From: Gymnothorax reevesii
Taxonomy: Eukaryota; Chordata; Actinopteri; Anguilliformes; Muraenidae
Length of the DNA: 64,000 nt
Assembly (NCBI GenBank): GCA_029721435.1
Contig: CM056574.1
Span: 5,201,501 to 5,265,500, forward strand
Direction of reading: 5' to 3'
The notes beneath the pieces are model-generated. The model was given only the letters and a program-made list of their open reading frames with translations, was not told the DNA's origin and did not search any database. The position numbers were made by a program, and so were the translations under genes. Numbering within the stretch: position 1 is the first letter of the stretch; each line of letters begins with the position of its first letter. Positions 44,142 through 55,851 of this stretch are shown piece by piece.

Positions 44142-45970
44142 ATTCTTTTACGATCATTTAGCCCATGTAATTCTACAACAAAATGTTTAAATAATAAGTC
44201 TTTCATCACTGTACACCGTGCGATAGAGTTTCAGCATCTGAGAGGATGGGTGTCAGGACTTGGTGATTGGACGCGGAATTATCCTGGTTGATATTTTGTA
44301 ATCTCTCCAGTCGCTCTCCCTCTGAATCCTGTGTGGAGTCTGTATCTGATTTTCCCCATCTGTCGTATGGCTCTAACAGGCAGGGCTGCCATCTTCGTAA
44401 TCTGGGAGGGTGGGGTCGTCAATAATTTCATCAATATGGCCATTTAAAGAAGAAATTAAAGCAAACAAGCGATGCAAATCCCCGGAATCTACAATCAGTT
44501 TCGGCAAAGGTCAACAGTCAAGTTCCTCATCCAGTGTCATTGTTCATGTGCTGCATCAAAAGGTGATTCAAATTTCGGTCCCAACATGGGGATAATTTCA
44601 CTCCTCTTTCACGATTTTTGGGCTTTTAGAATTCTCACTTTCAGTGTTTTTTTGTTGTTTTTCAGTCCTACTAAAGACTCCAGTATGTATTTATTATTTA
44701 AAAACACTTCAACTAAAATATAAATATAAATATGATTAGAAACGAGTATTGCAGGAGTACAGGGTTGCATTGCAGGGAGTACATTGTTGATACTGGGTTA
44801 CTGGATGAAAGACAAAAACCTAACTGTTGAGGTCCTCCTCCCAGTTTCCTCACTGGAGTCAGTGACGCAAGTTTGTCGCGACGGGCCACAGTGCAAGCGA
44901 TTATGTCGGGCCCTAGTGTGTACTACGAAGGCCTGCTTTGCATAGCTTTTACTGTATATCCAGAAATTTGTTGAAGTTCGCTTTCTTAAATATGCAATGA
45001 TTGGAGGAGAGAGAGAGAGTGAGGAGCCGTTTATTTCACTGGTGGTGAAATGACTGACTTAAATAAATTTGTGCAATTACCTCACTAAAGCATTCATATG
45101 TGACATAAAGGCAGGACATGATAGTAACTTGAAGATCACGTGACGAAACGGACGAAAGCTGTAATATTTAACTATATTTGAATATATTTAATACAATTCC
45201 ACTGTGTCCCCTAACCTGCCAAGCTAAACATTGTCTGCATGAACCACATAAAATGATCTGCACACAGACAGCTTTATTTCCACCACATATCCTGCATAAA
45301 AATCGACTCTGGACTAAAAGAAAAGTCACTTGCCGGCCTACTCACCTATTTGATCAGCATTCAACGAGCTTTGCATTGAGCAAAATCCTCAACATCTTCC
45401 TTAATATTTAACTCAAACATATCGTCTTGAAATTTATACAATAGCCAAAAGTGGAAATAATTTGTATTCAGCCTGCACCAAAATCGAATTAAATCAGTAC
45501 TTTTTCAGTTTTCTTTCATGTTTGAGTACCCAGAGTAACATTCAGGTGTGAAAAAGTGTCAAGCTTTACTGCCTTGTCCTCAGGTTCTTTTTTTTAATCT
45601 CCTTTGACTATCGTTTTTATGTTTAAATGCCATGACTGCCCCTGAGTTTGCTAATTCGCTAGTCAGCTTGATCTTCAGATTTTGTGCTTGAATTATCATT
45701 CATCGCTGGTTATCGTCTGGTCACATGATCAAATCAAACAAAGAGACTTGACATTGGACAACACGTCGCTCAGCAATCACCTTGACACATTGGCATACCT
45801 GTATGAAAGAAAAATATCAAGGAAAATAAGAAAATTGTTAATTTTATTAATACTTTTTATAATGTGTGTAGAATAAACATGCAACTTTATCATAAAATGG
45901 TATGAATTATTGTCATCAAAAAGAATGTAGAAGCCATGATGGAGATGAGTTTGGCTTTATAAGGGTTTAT
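44142..45970. other. Intergenic stretch, nothing assigned
   Basis: AT-rich, with short ORFs lacking domains. No second GBP coding exon was seen. Confidence 0.4.
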
Positions 45971-45971
45971 G

Positions 45972-46320
45972 TAACCCTCCTCTAGTGTTCATCGCTACCC
46001 CCCTTATTTCAGTGTTTGCGGTCTAATGTGACTGGTCTGTTCTAACTGCTCTTATATCGACACAAAAGGCATAACTCATCACTAAATTTTGCTTAACCCT
46101 CCTCCAGTGTTCAGTCAAATCTGACTGATTTTACAGCTTTCCTGAAGCATAAGTGATGTGTTTTTCATCCGATTGACTTGAAACCTCATGATATCCTCCA
46201 CATCAGGCAGCTACACATCTAAACTTGCGAATCACAATTTTAATTGAATTTTGAGAGATTTATTAAACTTTGTTACACCTTAGGTGTTCCCGGTCAAAAA
46301 TGACCGCCATAGGAAATTAA
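45972..46320. repeat. Repeats with AACCCTCCTC termini
   Basis: AACCCTCCTCTAGTGTTC (45,972) and TTAACCCTCCTCCAGTGTTC (46,093) are two copies of one terminus. GGTCAAAAATGACCG at about 46,292 is a short palindrome. The TTAA-CCC start is piggyBac-like, but no matched right end was found. Confidence 0.4.
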
Positions 46321-46479
46321 TGGACAAGACTACATTATGTTCATCCAGCAGATAGAAAACATCCCCATACACACATCCACACCCCCTAACCCCCACACAC
46401 CCATCCCTATACTGCACGCCTCACCAGAGACTTTCTCCAACGAGCAGGGATCGATGTTCACCCTTAGACACCCATTTCA

Positions 46480-46700
46480 CCTGATCTTAACCCTAGTGAA
46501 CACATGTGGGATGAGCTGGGTCGTCGTGTCCACCAGCGTCAACATCAACCACGCAACGTCGCCGAGTTGACGGCGGCACTACAGGAGGAGTGGAGGAACA
46601 TTGCCCAAGCAACTGCGCGAGGTTTGTGTGAATTGATGCCTCGCCGTATGTGTCCGAGCACATGGGAGGACACTGACAGTCTGTGGAGGGTCTGTGCATT
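46480..46700 (+). pseudogene. Tc1-like transposase C-terminal fragment
   Basis: Plus-strand reading gives PNEHMWDELGRRVHQRQ, NVAELTAALQEEWRNI and LCELMPRRM, the C-terminal part of an IS630/Tc1-type transposase containing the final Glu of the catalytic triad within the NEHMWDEL stretch. The rest of the gene is missing. Confidence 0.75.
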
Positions 46701-46948
46701 CACAATGGCATATCGAAAACATTTTTTTTGTGATAATGTGATGAAACTTTACAGTGTTATGAACAATGACTATTTGTATTAAAATTGAATTGAAAAACAT
46801 TGGTGGTTTCTCCTTTTTGGTTAATCAATCAATCAACTTTATTTTATTTCATTCAACTTTATTTGACCGACTCTTAGTCCATTAGAAAACACATACAAAT
46901 ACACACACATACAACAGTAAATTAATTAAAAAATTAATCATGTGTTTC

Positions 46949-48147
46949 TGTCATGATTCTGCTCTGCATTGCCATGTTTTTCATGTTCCTGATTCGTTTG
47001 CCATGTTTTTCTTGATTCTTGATCTGTTTGCCATGTTTTTGATGTTCGGTCTGATATGGTTTCTGATCTCTGCATTGCCTGACCTTGCTTTGTTATGTGT
47101 ATTGTGATTTGGTTGGATATTTTCATGTGTTATTTTGCCATGTTTTTGTTTTTACCAGTATCCATATTCCTGTTATTATTCCAGTCAATGTTTTACTTTC
47201 ACCCATGCATGCATTGCACTTTGTCTCCCCCTGTCTGGTCTCTTGTTGTGTTTCTTCTCACAGCCCCGGTATTGCGTGTCACTCTTTCGGGTGATTTAAT
47301 GGTTTCTGGATTTCAACCATTCCTTCCAGTCTCGTTTACTTCCTTTGTCTTGCTTTGCTATTTTACTAACCAGTACTAACAGTTTGTTGTTTTGTAAAAT
47401 CTGCTAACCAAGACTAACATTGTATATAATACTAACTTACTAACGAGCACTAGGGATTTTATAGCTACTCCTTACTAATTGATTAAAAAGCTCTCAACAC
47501 TCGCCCTGTTCTAGTCTCCGCCTCTTACCTTTACCTAATCATCGTTGCTGCATTTCAGTGGATCCTCCACACCAGCTCACTCTGTCCTTTCTCTCATTAT
47601 CTATGTACATTAGAACTCCTTATCCGGAGCCGTATCTCTGTCTATAGGCTGTCTCGTGATCCCTGTCCGTGTTTTGGCTTTTGCCTATTTCATGTGATTA
47701 GGTTCTCCCTCATGTTCCTTTGTAATTAGTCTGGTTTCCTGCACCTGTTTTCTGTTTAGCATGTGACTTCCTGTAAGTGTATATTAGGAGTTTTCTCACA
47801 GTAGCTCCCTGTTAGAACGTTTCCCTCATCTACCTGTGCCGCTCTCATCTTTGCCTTGTACTCATAGTGTTACTCTTCTGACTGGACCGTCCGACTTATG
47901 ATTTTTGGCTCTGTTTTTTGGTACTTTTGTCTGCATCTGTTTTCGAACCCTTTTTCTGCCCGACTACGATTATTGTGTTTGCTGCCCTGGTCTTTCGATT
48001 CGGATTCTGCTCTGAGGATTGTGATTTTTGGATTGTAGACTTTGTACTGTTGCCTTTGGCCCTGCGGGGGTTTTCCCCCTTGCTTAATAAAACCACCTTC
48101 ATTACGATCCTGGATTCTCGCGACTGGTTCCTGAACGCAACCTCACA
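46949..48147 (+). mobile_element. Solo LTR 3
   Basis: Starts TGTCATGATTCTGC and ends GCAACCTCACA, flanked by GTTTC (46,944-46,948 and 48,148-48,152). AATAAA is at 48,086-48,091. Its TTTCGGGTGATTTAATGG core and the TAACGAGCAC block are shared with solo LTRs 1 and 2, but the ends differ, so it belongs to a related subfamily. Confidence 0.82.
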
Positions 48148-48152
48148 GTTTC

Positions 48153-50132
48153 CACATAGGTGACTGGTGTCGCACAGTTCTATGTCCAGGACTAGGCAGC
48201 AGCATTATGATAAAATTACAAGAGGCATTCGATCTGCAAATAAATTTGTACATCAGGTTTCTCAGCAGTGCAGGATTGAGTAACTCCTGCCTTACAGAAT
48301 AGCTCACTTGCTCTGCTCCACCTTGATTGTTTAAGCAGTACTGTACAGGCAAACCATCGTTCTAGGCAACTCAGAGCTTCTAGATGCTAAACTTTTTAAA
48401 CTTGGTCCCCGAGGGAGCAGAGTACAGAAGAGTACAGTATGCTTTAAACAAGCTTATCTTAACATTATCTGAGCACCAGTGCAATTTCCTAACCAGCATG
48501 TTCACCTGTGCATATAACATGCGGTACTGCCTATAAATGTCATCATCATCACACATTTGATCTGTGATGTGTCCCATATGTTTAGTTTTATAGCTTACAG
48601 TTAAAGCTTTCTCTGACAGGTAAAAAGTTGGAAAGATTAGATCCTTATCTCCTTTAGTTTTACAAATCAAAACAATACTCTTTTTACCATTGTACTTGAC
48701 ACCACTCTCAGTACATATATTCAGCATCTGTTGAAACCCAGCACTACTAGGAGAAAACATGGCCAAATCATCTGCATCTATTCGATGGTTTACCAGTGTG
48801 TTACCAACCATACATCCTGTTTTACAGCCTCTCAGTTGGTCAGATAGATCATTCATGTATAAATTAAAGAAGGCTGGTGAGAGTAACCGCCCCCCAACGA
48901 ACCCCATTACCCACTCCAAATGGTGTAGAGACTGTCTTCCCCCATTTTACCTGCATGCTCTGGTTAGCGTACCAATCAATACGCCAGGATTCTAGTTATA
49001 CTGTTGGACACACCTCTTTGACTCAGCTTTAAAAACAACTTATGACGATTGACTCTGTCAAAAGCCTTTGATACATCAATTAAACCAATTAAAACTGAAG
49101 AATTCTGACTTCTATGCATTTCAGTCACTCGCTTCAGGGCATAGATACACATGTAACTCAGTACCATCTTTAGCCTTGAATCCAAATTGGTTGTCTGTAG
49201 TATCAAGAACTTAGTCTGTCTAATAAAATTCTTTCCAGGACTTTGGATAACACAATGGCTAAAGCAATTGGTCTGTAATTATCCAAGCTCCCCACCTTGC
49301 CCGCTTTGTTCTTGATGACAGGCACCAAGGTAATGGACAACATGGAGTCCGGCAAAAGACTACGAGTCAAAAAGCCAGTAAAGCAGATTGCAAGAAGAGC
49401 TGCAACCCTTAGGCTTGCAAATTTGAGATGATCTGCAATGATCTGATCTAAGCCACTTTGTTATCAGCTAGCTGTGTAGCAGCTTGACACACCTCCCTAG
49501 TTGTGATTCCCACTGTGTCACTGTTTGCAGTGTTGCCCACTTTGTAGAGATCACTTTTAATGCAATTGAATAGCTCAGAATAATGTTGCCTCCACAACCC
49601 CGCTATCTTTTCGGCTCCAGAGACTCCTTCAACTGTACAAGGTAACGATGTACTGACCCTGTTCAGTGCTCTCACCTCCTTGAGGAACAGATATCTCACT
49701 GTGCAGCTGCTCCATCTTGTTGAGCAGGCTTGAGACATCCAGATTATTAAACGTCACCGGTGGCAGCTCGTCCAGGTAGTGGGAAACGAACCGGGGGATT
49801 TTTTCTCCACAATTGTTCAGCACTTTCAAGCAGCTTTTGATATTGTTTGCATGCTTCTGGTTGCCTTTAAAGGCCATGCACCGTTGTTTGGTATCAGTAC
49901 AAAGTTTGAACAACAACTTTTTGGAGGACTCAATCCACTCAGAATTGAATGTGTTTGAGGCTACATGGACTGGTTTGTCCTGGGTCATTGTTTTGATTTT
50001 AACCGCAAGGACATTAAGGAACTCATCCTCGACAATAACTTAGCCGTCAAGAGTCTTATCAATTGTAGATGTTTCTTGTGGCCGATGCTTAAAACCAGGA
50101 TCTGCCGAGCCACGATCTGCGACGTCCGCCAT
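48153..50132 (-). pseudogene. LINE ORF1 and RT fragments
   Basis: From 50,132 the minus strand opens MADVADRGSADPG, meets one stop, then continues through a 120-codon frame ending LLNKMEQLHSEIS (ORF1-like). After a shift it reads the RT: ALNRVSTSLP, GLIDVSKAFDRVN (49,000s), GGRLLSPAFFNLYMNDL and DADDLAMFSP, where the YADD box has an Asp for Tyr. It ends LLRNLMYKFICR. There are several frameshifts and no endonuclease. Confidence 0.78.
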
Positions 50133-50401
50133 ATTGAGACTTATTGTTACTAAGTATGAGTGTTGCATTTTCACTGTGTCAGTATATAACATCTTTAGTG
50201 TTAGTTGTGGGAATATGTCTCTTTCCTCTGCTTTGCGTGCCCCACACTTCCCCCCACCCCACGCCAGGTGAAACACACCTTCCAGTAAACTGAAGGTAGT
50301 AACAGGAACTCCTCTCTTTATCATGCTTTGTGCCAACTTGCGATATGAACCATACCCTCAAGGCTAAACAATGCATCATATGATCCCACAAAGCACGGAT
50401 A

Positions 50402-51926
50402 TACACCGCGTTCCAAATTATTATGCAAATGAAATTTTTCCCTGCTTTTCCTAAATGGTCGATGCAAATGACAGTCTGTATAATTTTCAAGTCTTCAACC
50501 ATATAATTTGAATTTTACTGAACGAACCTCCCAATGATAGGTTCCAAATTATTATGTACAACAGAGTTTCAAAACATTTTCTAGGTTGTAGAGAACTGAA
50601 AATGGTCATTTGTTGAATTTGCAGCATTAGGAGGCCATATCTACTGAAATAAAAAGCTATTTCAATCAAAAACATCTGAACAGGCCGAGTTACATGTTAA
50701 CATCGGACCCCTTCTTTGACATCACCTTCACAATTCTTGCATCCTGAACTTGTGAATTTCTGGAAAGTTTCTGCTTGAATTTCTTTGCAGGATGTCAGCA
50801 TAGCCTCCCAGAGCTTCCGTTTGGATGTGAACTGCCTCCCGCCCTCATAGATCTTTTGCTTGATGATGCTTTCAAGGTTCTCAGTAGGGTTGAGGTCAGT
50901 GGAGGATGGGGGGCCACACCATGAGTTTCTCTCCTTTTATGCTCATAGCAGCCAATGACACAGAGATGTTCTTTGCAGCATGAGATGGTGCATTGTCGTG
51001 CATGAAGATGATTTTGCAAAGGAAGGCACGGTTCTTCTTTCTGTACCATGGAAGAAAATGGTCAGTCAGAAACTCCAAATACTTTACAGAGGTCATTTTC
51101 ACACCTTCAGGAACCCTAAAGGGGCTGACCAGCTCTCTCCCCATGATTCCGGCCCAAAACATGACTCCCTCACCTCCTTGCTGACGTCGCAGCCTTGTTG
51201 GGACATGGTGGTCATCCACCAACCATCCACCACTCCATCCATCTGGACCATCGAGGGTTGCACAGCACTCATCAGTAAACAAGACTGTTTGAAAATGAGT
51301 CTTCATGTATTTCTGGGCCCACTGGAGCTGCTTCTGCTTGTGAGCATTGGTTAGGGGTGGCCGAATAGTAGGTTTATGCACAACTGCAAGCCTTTGGAGG
51401 ATCCTACACCTTGAGGTTCGCAGGACTCCAGAGGCACCAGCAGCTTCAAACACCTGTTTGCTGGTATGTAATAGCATTTTAGCAGCTGCTGTCTTAATCT
51501 GATGAATTTGTCTGGCAAAAACCTTCCTCATTATGCCTTTATCTGGACAAACCCGTTTGTGCTCTGAATTAGCCACCAATCTCTTCACAGTAGGATGATC
51601 ACGCTTAAGTTATTGTGAAATATTTAATGTTTTCATACCTTGTACGAGGCATTGCAGTATTTGACACTTTTCAGCAACAGAGGGATCCTTTTTCTTTCCC
51701 GTATTGCATGAAACCTGTGGCCTGCTTAATAATGTGGAACGTTCCTCTTAAGTAGTTTTCCTTTAATTGGACTCACCTGGCAAACTAATTATCATGTGTC
51801 TAAGATTGATGTCAGTGATCCCATGAGCCCTGAGATACAATACCATCCATGAGTTTAATTGAAAAACAAAAAACATAAATCTTTATGACACTTAAATCCA
51901 ATTAGCATAATAATTTAGAACGCGTA
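50402..51926 (-). mobile_element. Nearly full-length Tc1-like transposon
   Basis: Termini CGCGTTCCAAATTATTATGC (left) and CGCGTTCTAAATTATTATGC (right, minus strand) are nearly identical inverted repeats with TA steps outside. The length of about 1.5 kb is typical of Tc1/mariner elements. The transposase gene is on the minus strand and is only slightly damaged. Confidence 0.88.
50720..51710 (-). pseudogene. Tc1-like transposase with few lesions
   Basis: The main open frame (50,896-51,588, 230 codons) has the first catalytic Asp in LFTDEC (residue 106) and the second in FMHDNAPSHAAKN (residue 198). A frameshift near 50,900 precedes the final block DLNPTENLESII with the catalytic Glu. The N-terminal helix-turn-helix lies upstream of 51,588, beyond an in-frame stop. 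It is recently dead compared with the other Tc1 relics. Confidence 0.85.
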
Positions 51927-52033
51927 TAGAGCTAACTTTGTGCCGTGCTCCTTTTTTATTCTGTGAACACAATGAGTCGGCAACCCGCCCTCTCGCCCAG
52001 CCCCTCTCGCCTAGCCCCTCTCGCTGCCATTAC

Positions 52034-52227
52034 CAGAGGTGGACAATCCAGCCTCAGAAAGTAAAAGTCCGCCCCAGTATTTTGCTGCAACTGCTTAGAT
52101 CTAAGAATTGCAGCAACTCATCAGCCCAGAAATTGAGCTAATTAGGAAAATCAGCTGTCTGAGCTCATGGCTGGAGGTAAAACATGGCCGGACCTTTACT
52201 TTCTGGCCCCCGGAATGTCCACCTCTG
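52034..52227. mobile_element. Palindromic CAGAGGTGGAC MITE
   Basis: CAGAGGTGGACAATCC on the left and CAGAGGTGGACATTCC on the right (minus strand) are inverted, followed on both sides by CAGAAAGTAAA and GTCCG. The whole 194 bp folds back. The ends are hAT-like, with no convincing 8-bp duplication. Just before it is a short CCCCTCTCGCC repeat. Confidence 0.75.
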
Positions 52228-52376
52228 CCACTTACCCCCAACAAGGACAAGGGCAGGAGAGGAAGAGGAGCAGCTTTGTGCCCCAACAGACAATAACACC
52301 AGCCAAACATGCCGCAATCGCCATAACTATGTTTGCAAGGCACAAGGTGATTGTACATTGCCAATCGTGTGTGTGA

Positions 52377-52402
<26 letters not shown>
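52377..52402. repeat. (CT)n microsatellite
   Basis: About 26 bp of CT repeats. Confidence 0.9.
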
Positions 52403-52407
<5 letters not shown>

Positions 52408-52770
52408 CGGTTATAAATGTAATATGCCCTAGTCGAATATAATGTTAGAGCATCCTCGGTAACAGTTTTTGAGTGGTATTCAGAAACCTAAAAGTATTCG
52501 AATACGATATAGAAAAACAAGTTTATGAAAATGACATCTGTCCATGAAAATTACAAATGTATATCGCAAAGCACTATTGAAAAAAAAAAAAATCTACGAA
52601 ACTCTCTGTTTCTGTTGACGGAGAGGAAAATTTTTCCAGCTCGCATTACATGTGTCCCTACCAACTCTCATGCTTAGACCTACGCCCCTGAATCACTGTC
52701 GTGCAAACACGTATGAAGGCTGAAATCCTATAACAGTCCATTGATTACAGTAATACCACACAAACACTGC

Positions 52771-52834
52771 CACTTTCATTTTCAGCTTCGGATAAAAGGC
52801 TTTTCTGTGAAACGGCATTTAGTCGCTCACTCTG
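52771..52834 (+). promoter_or_regulatory. Second GBP-type promoter: ISRE, TATA-like, GAS
   Basis: CACTTTCATTTTC (52,771-52,783) is, on the minus strand, GAAAATGAAAGTG, a good ISRE core. GATAAAAGG (52,791-52,799) is TATA-like. TTCTGTGAA (52,803-52,811) fits the GAS consensus TTCNNNGAA. The block aligns with the GBP promoter at 18,789-18,840. Interferon response is inferred, not shown. Confidence 0.6.
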
Positions 52835-52947
52835 GATCTCTCGTGTTCTGACCTCTGACCATCAGTTGGGTTTCATATATTACATATAAGTGTAAAGTAT
52901 ATTACACGGTGTGTATTGTAATGTTTGTTAAGTTCCCCACTCCTAAG
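52835..52947 (+). other. Orphan GBP-like untranslated exon 1
   Basis: Aligns with GBP exon 1, including GGATCTCT and GTTTCATAT blocks, and ends in the same donor AAG|GTAAGA. Similarity continues about 80 bp into the intron (TTCAAGAAAATAACATTTAA). No GBP coding exon follows before 64,000, so the gene is either truncated, pseudogenised or continues beyond the window. Confidence 0.6.
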
Positions 52948-53033
52948 GTAAGACTCCACTACTTTGTTTTATTCGTTTTTTTCGTTTGACATACTTTTGT
53001 ATCATTAACCATTCAAGAAAATAACATTTAAGG

Positions 53034-53761
53034 GGTGATCTGGGGTTAAATGAAAAATGACACCAGGAAACAACTCAGATTTAATCTAAAGAGGTATGTG
53101 TAAGAACCACCAAAAAAGATACAAGTTGGCATTTTTCTGTTTATGCGGTTGCCATGGAAATTGAGCAAGCTCATTAAATATGCAGAAAACTTCTGGCACC
53201 AATTCCTCTTAAATTCTATGACAGAACAGATTTCAGTTTTTCTTTCATCATTTTAAAGCCATTACTTATCCAAATGGCCATTCTTTGCCCAGTTTATCAG
53301 TTTTGTGATTTTGGGGCATTTTACTCAAATTTTGAAATTATTTTGCAAAGAAGTAGGAAACAGATAGGGAAATTTTGCCCATGTCATTGCATTTCTAATG
53401 AAGTAAAGTACCTGCAGCCCAAATTTCATCGATTTTCAATGATAAATAAAAAAGTTATGGTGCCACAAATATACTGACCAAAACTTCCAACGCAAGAGAT
53501 ACAATTTTGAAATATTTGGTGTACATAAAATGGGATATTGGTTTTGAGCCATGATACATCAACTACAACTTAAAAGCTCAGAAAATTGTTTTGATTTTGT
53601 TGTGTGGGCAGCTCGTTCCGCTTGATTGCACATTGTTTAGAATTTTGCCCATCTCATCAGGTTGAGTAGAACTCATTGACCAATCCTTTGAGAATTTGGG
53701 CAATAAATAGCCGTAGCACTGGGCAACTTAAATATTCCTTTGCATTATCCTGGGTCAACGT
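53034..53761. other. Unassigned, repeat-like
   Basis: Similarity to the GBP intron stops at about 53,030. The following AT-rich sequence is unassigned; its right end may be the 5' end of the Tc1-like element. Confidence 0.35.
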
Positions 53762-54139
53762 GTGACCATGCCGCACCTCAGTCAAAGTCAGCGAGAGTGG
53801 GCCATTGGTATGCTCACAGGTGGAATGTCGCAAAGACGGGTTGCAAGGAACCTGGGCGTCCACGTGTCGACCATATTACGTCTCTGGAGCCGGTATAATG
53901 AAACAGGAAGCACCAGTGATCGACCACGTACCCCCAGACCACGTGTCGCCACCCCTCAGCAGGATCGCCATATTCGCCTACAGCACCTGCGCAATCGCTT
54001 CCTGCCAGCTACAGTCACTGCTGCTCAGACCAGAGGTCATCACCAGAACTGGATTACCGACCAAACCATACGCAACAGCCTGCGTGAAGCCGACTTACAC
54101 AACACACGTCCCCGCCGAGGAGAAACGTGGAAAAAGTAA
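53762..54139 (+). pseudogene. Tc1-like transposase N-terminal fragment
   Basis: A 125-codon frame with a paired-like helix-turn-helix region (MSQRRVARNLGVHVSTILRL), the GSTSDRPRTPRPRVATPQQD linker and TIRNSLREADL, the DNA-binding half of a Tc1-type transposase. The catalytic half is absent: it stops at 54,139 after a shift. It may be of the same type as the C-terminal piece at 46,480-46,700. Confidence 0.8.
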
Positions 54140-55851
54140 TACCTTAGGAAATCAATGGAAAATGCATTAGACCTCATTGAAAAGCTGAGTTCAGTTTTTA
54201 ATCCTTGTAGCAATTAGTGATTATTAAAGGTTATTAAAGCAATTCTTACCTTTCTGGCATTTTTACACTTTTATTTTGTAATCTTAAAATGCTCCTAATA
54301 AGTGTATGGCCCACTAAAATGTAAAAGAAATCCACCAGGTGTTGAAACTCATCAATATACCATTCTCATATATTTCTCATTAAAGTCTGACCAATAATTT
54401 CAGTCCGAATAAAATGATTTGCCGATCTTCCTGGCTGTCATCCGCCATTGCGTCCCTTCCAGTTGCCTACCGCTGTCACCGCTTGCCAGTCGCGCGCCTC
54501 TTTGGTAGACAGACGTTATGACAGCAGTTTGGCAAGAAAATATGTATTAATTCTGACGAAAAACAACGCATTTGACTGTAAAAAAACGGGCACTGAAATG
54601 CTATTATTACGATAATAACGTGAATGGTAGATCGTCAGACTACAAAGGTAACTCAACGTTACCAGGGCATTTTATTTTATGCCACATATAGAATTGAATA
54701 TTATGCAATTACTGTTGGTGAGGGGAGCAGCAGAGGTCAGGCAGGGGGAAAAGGGTGGGACTTTGGAGGGAGGCGGAGTTGTTCCATTGATGTATTATAA
54801 GAACTGGATACTGAACCAGGGCTGAGCCGGACGTCGACAAGGGCTTAGCGGTCAAGCTGTTAAGTCACGTGATGCCATGGGGGGCAAAAAGAAATTTTTC
54901 CATAGCGAGCAATTGAAAAAGACTCTAATAAATCTGTGAATACATTTTTTTGACTACCGCAAATGATCAATATATAATCTATTGATTTTTCTCTTTTAAA
55001 TCATTGGTGCCTTTTTCCATGGCAGAGAGAATTTTTTTTTATTTTAATTCAGGCTACGCGAACATCCAGGGGACCTTGTCTCTAAGCGCGTTCTCGTAAG
55101 CAGTGCAGCAGCTGCAGTTCTCTGCGTCTCGCACTGGTCAGGAGATTCCATGCTGTCGGCTTACGTTATTACCAAGTCGGTGAAGTGAGCAGGTGTAACG
55201 ACACCAATGTTTTCAGTTATTGTATTTGATGAATGGTTTTGTTATGTAGCGACTCGACTGCTTCACCTGTCTTTACAGAATAAACAGAAAGGTAGCAAAG
55301 GCTGTTGTTGGTTAACTTGGGTTGGATAACGGGCTTGTGTTGGGTAATTATTGAAGGTGACATCCTATAATCGTGCATTTAGCTAACACTTGCTTCGCTT
55401 TACGGGGGAGAGCTGTCATTTGGAGTAGTACTCTGAGGTATTTTATTCTTTTCCAAACATCTAGATTGCAATTAATTTGGGAATGGGCCCCAGGTCCCAC
55501 AAGGTGGGGTTATTTAAGGGGATGCTAAATTTTCTCCTCGCCAGTTCTCTATGAAACCTTCATGGATTTATGCCATTTGCTCAGTTTTGGACAGTTTCAC
55601 TGAGAGTTGGATTTATAACAACCTTTGTTGGACTATTGATTGAATTTGTTTTGGACTTTGAGTATATTTGAGTGAGTTGTTTGTATCATCACCCTGCCTG
55701 TTGGTGGTCAGCCAAGAGATCCTGTGCGGGAGCACTTCCATGAAGTTCATAATAAATTCAGTAAAATTGTTGTTGAAGGAGTGTGGTCTGGACATGTGTG
55801 TTATGTATGAACTTAAGATCATTCCTGAGTCATTGTGACAAAGTGTGTAAA
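54140..55851. other. Unassigned interval, repeat-like
   Basis: No gene was recognised. The CCATGGGGGGCAAAAAG block near 54,877 looks like a dispersed fish repeat. AT-rich filler otherwise. Confidence 0.35.

Larger units (their letters stand above)
46823..50140 (-). mobile_element. LINE relic split by solo LTR 3
   Basis: The 3' end on the minus strand is a TTGA-repeat tail preceded by an AT-rich 3' UTR (46,823-46,948). Coding sequence resumes at 48,153 and runs to about 50,132. Removing the LTR and one GTTTC joins the C-terminal codons to the 3' UTR. The order ORF1, then RT, with the endonuclease missing, indicates an internal deletion. Confidence 0.75.
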
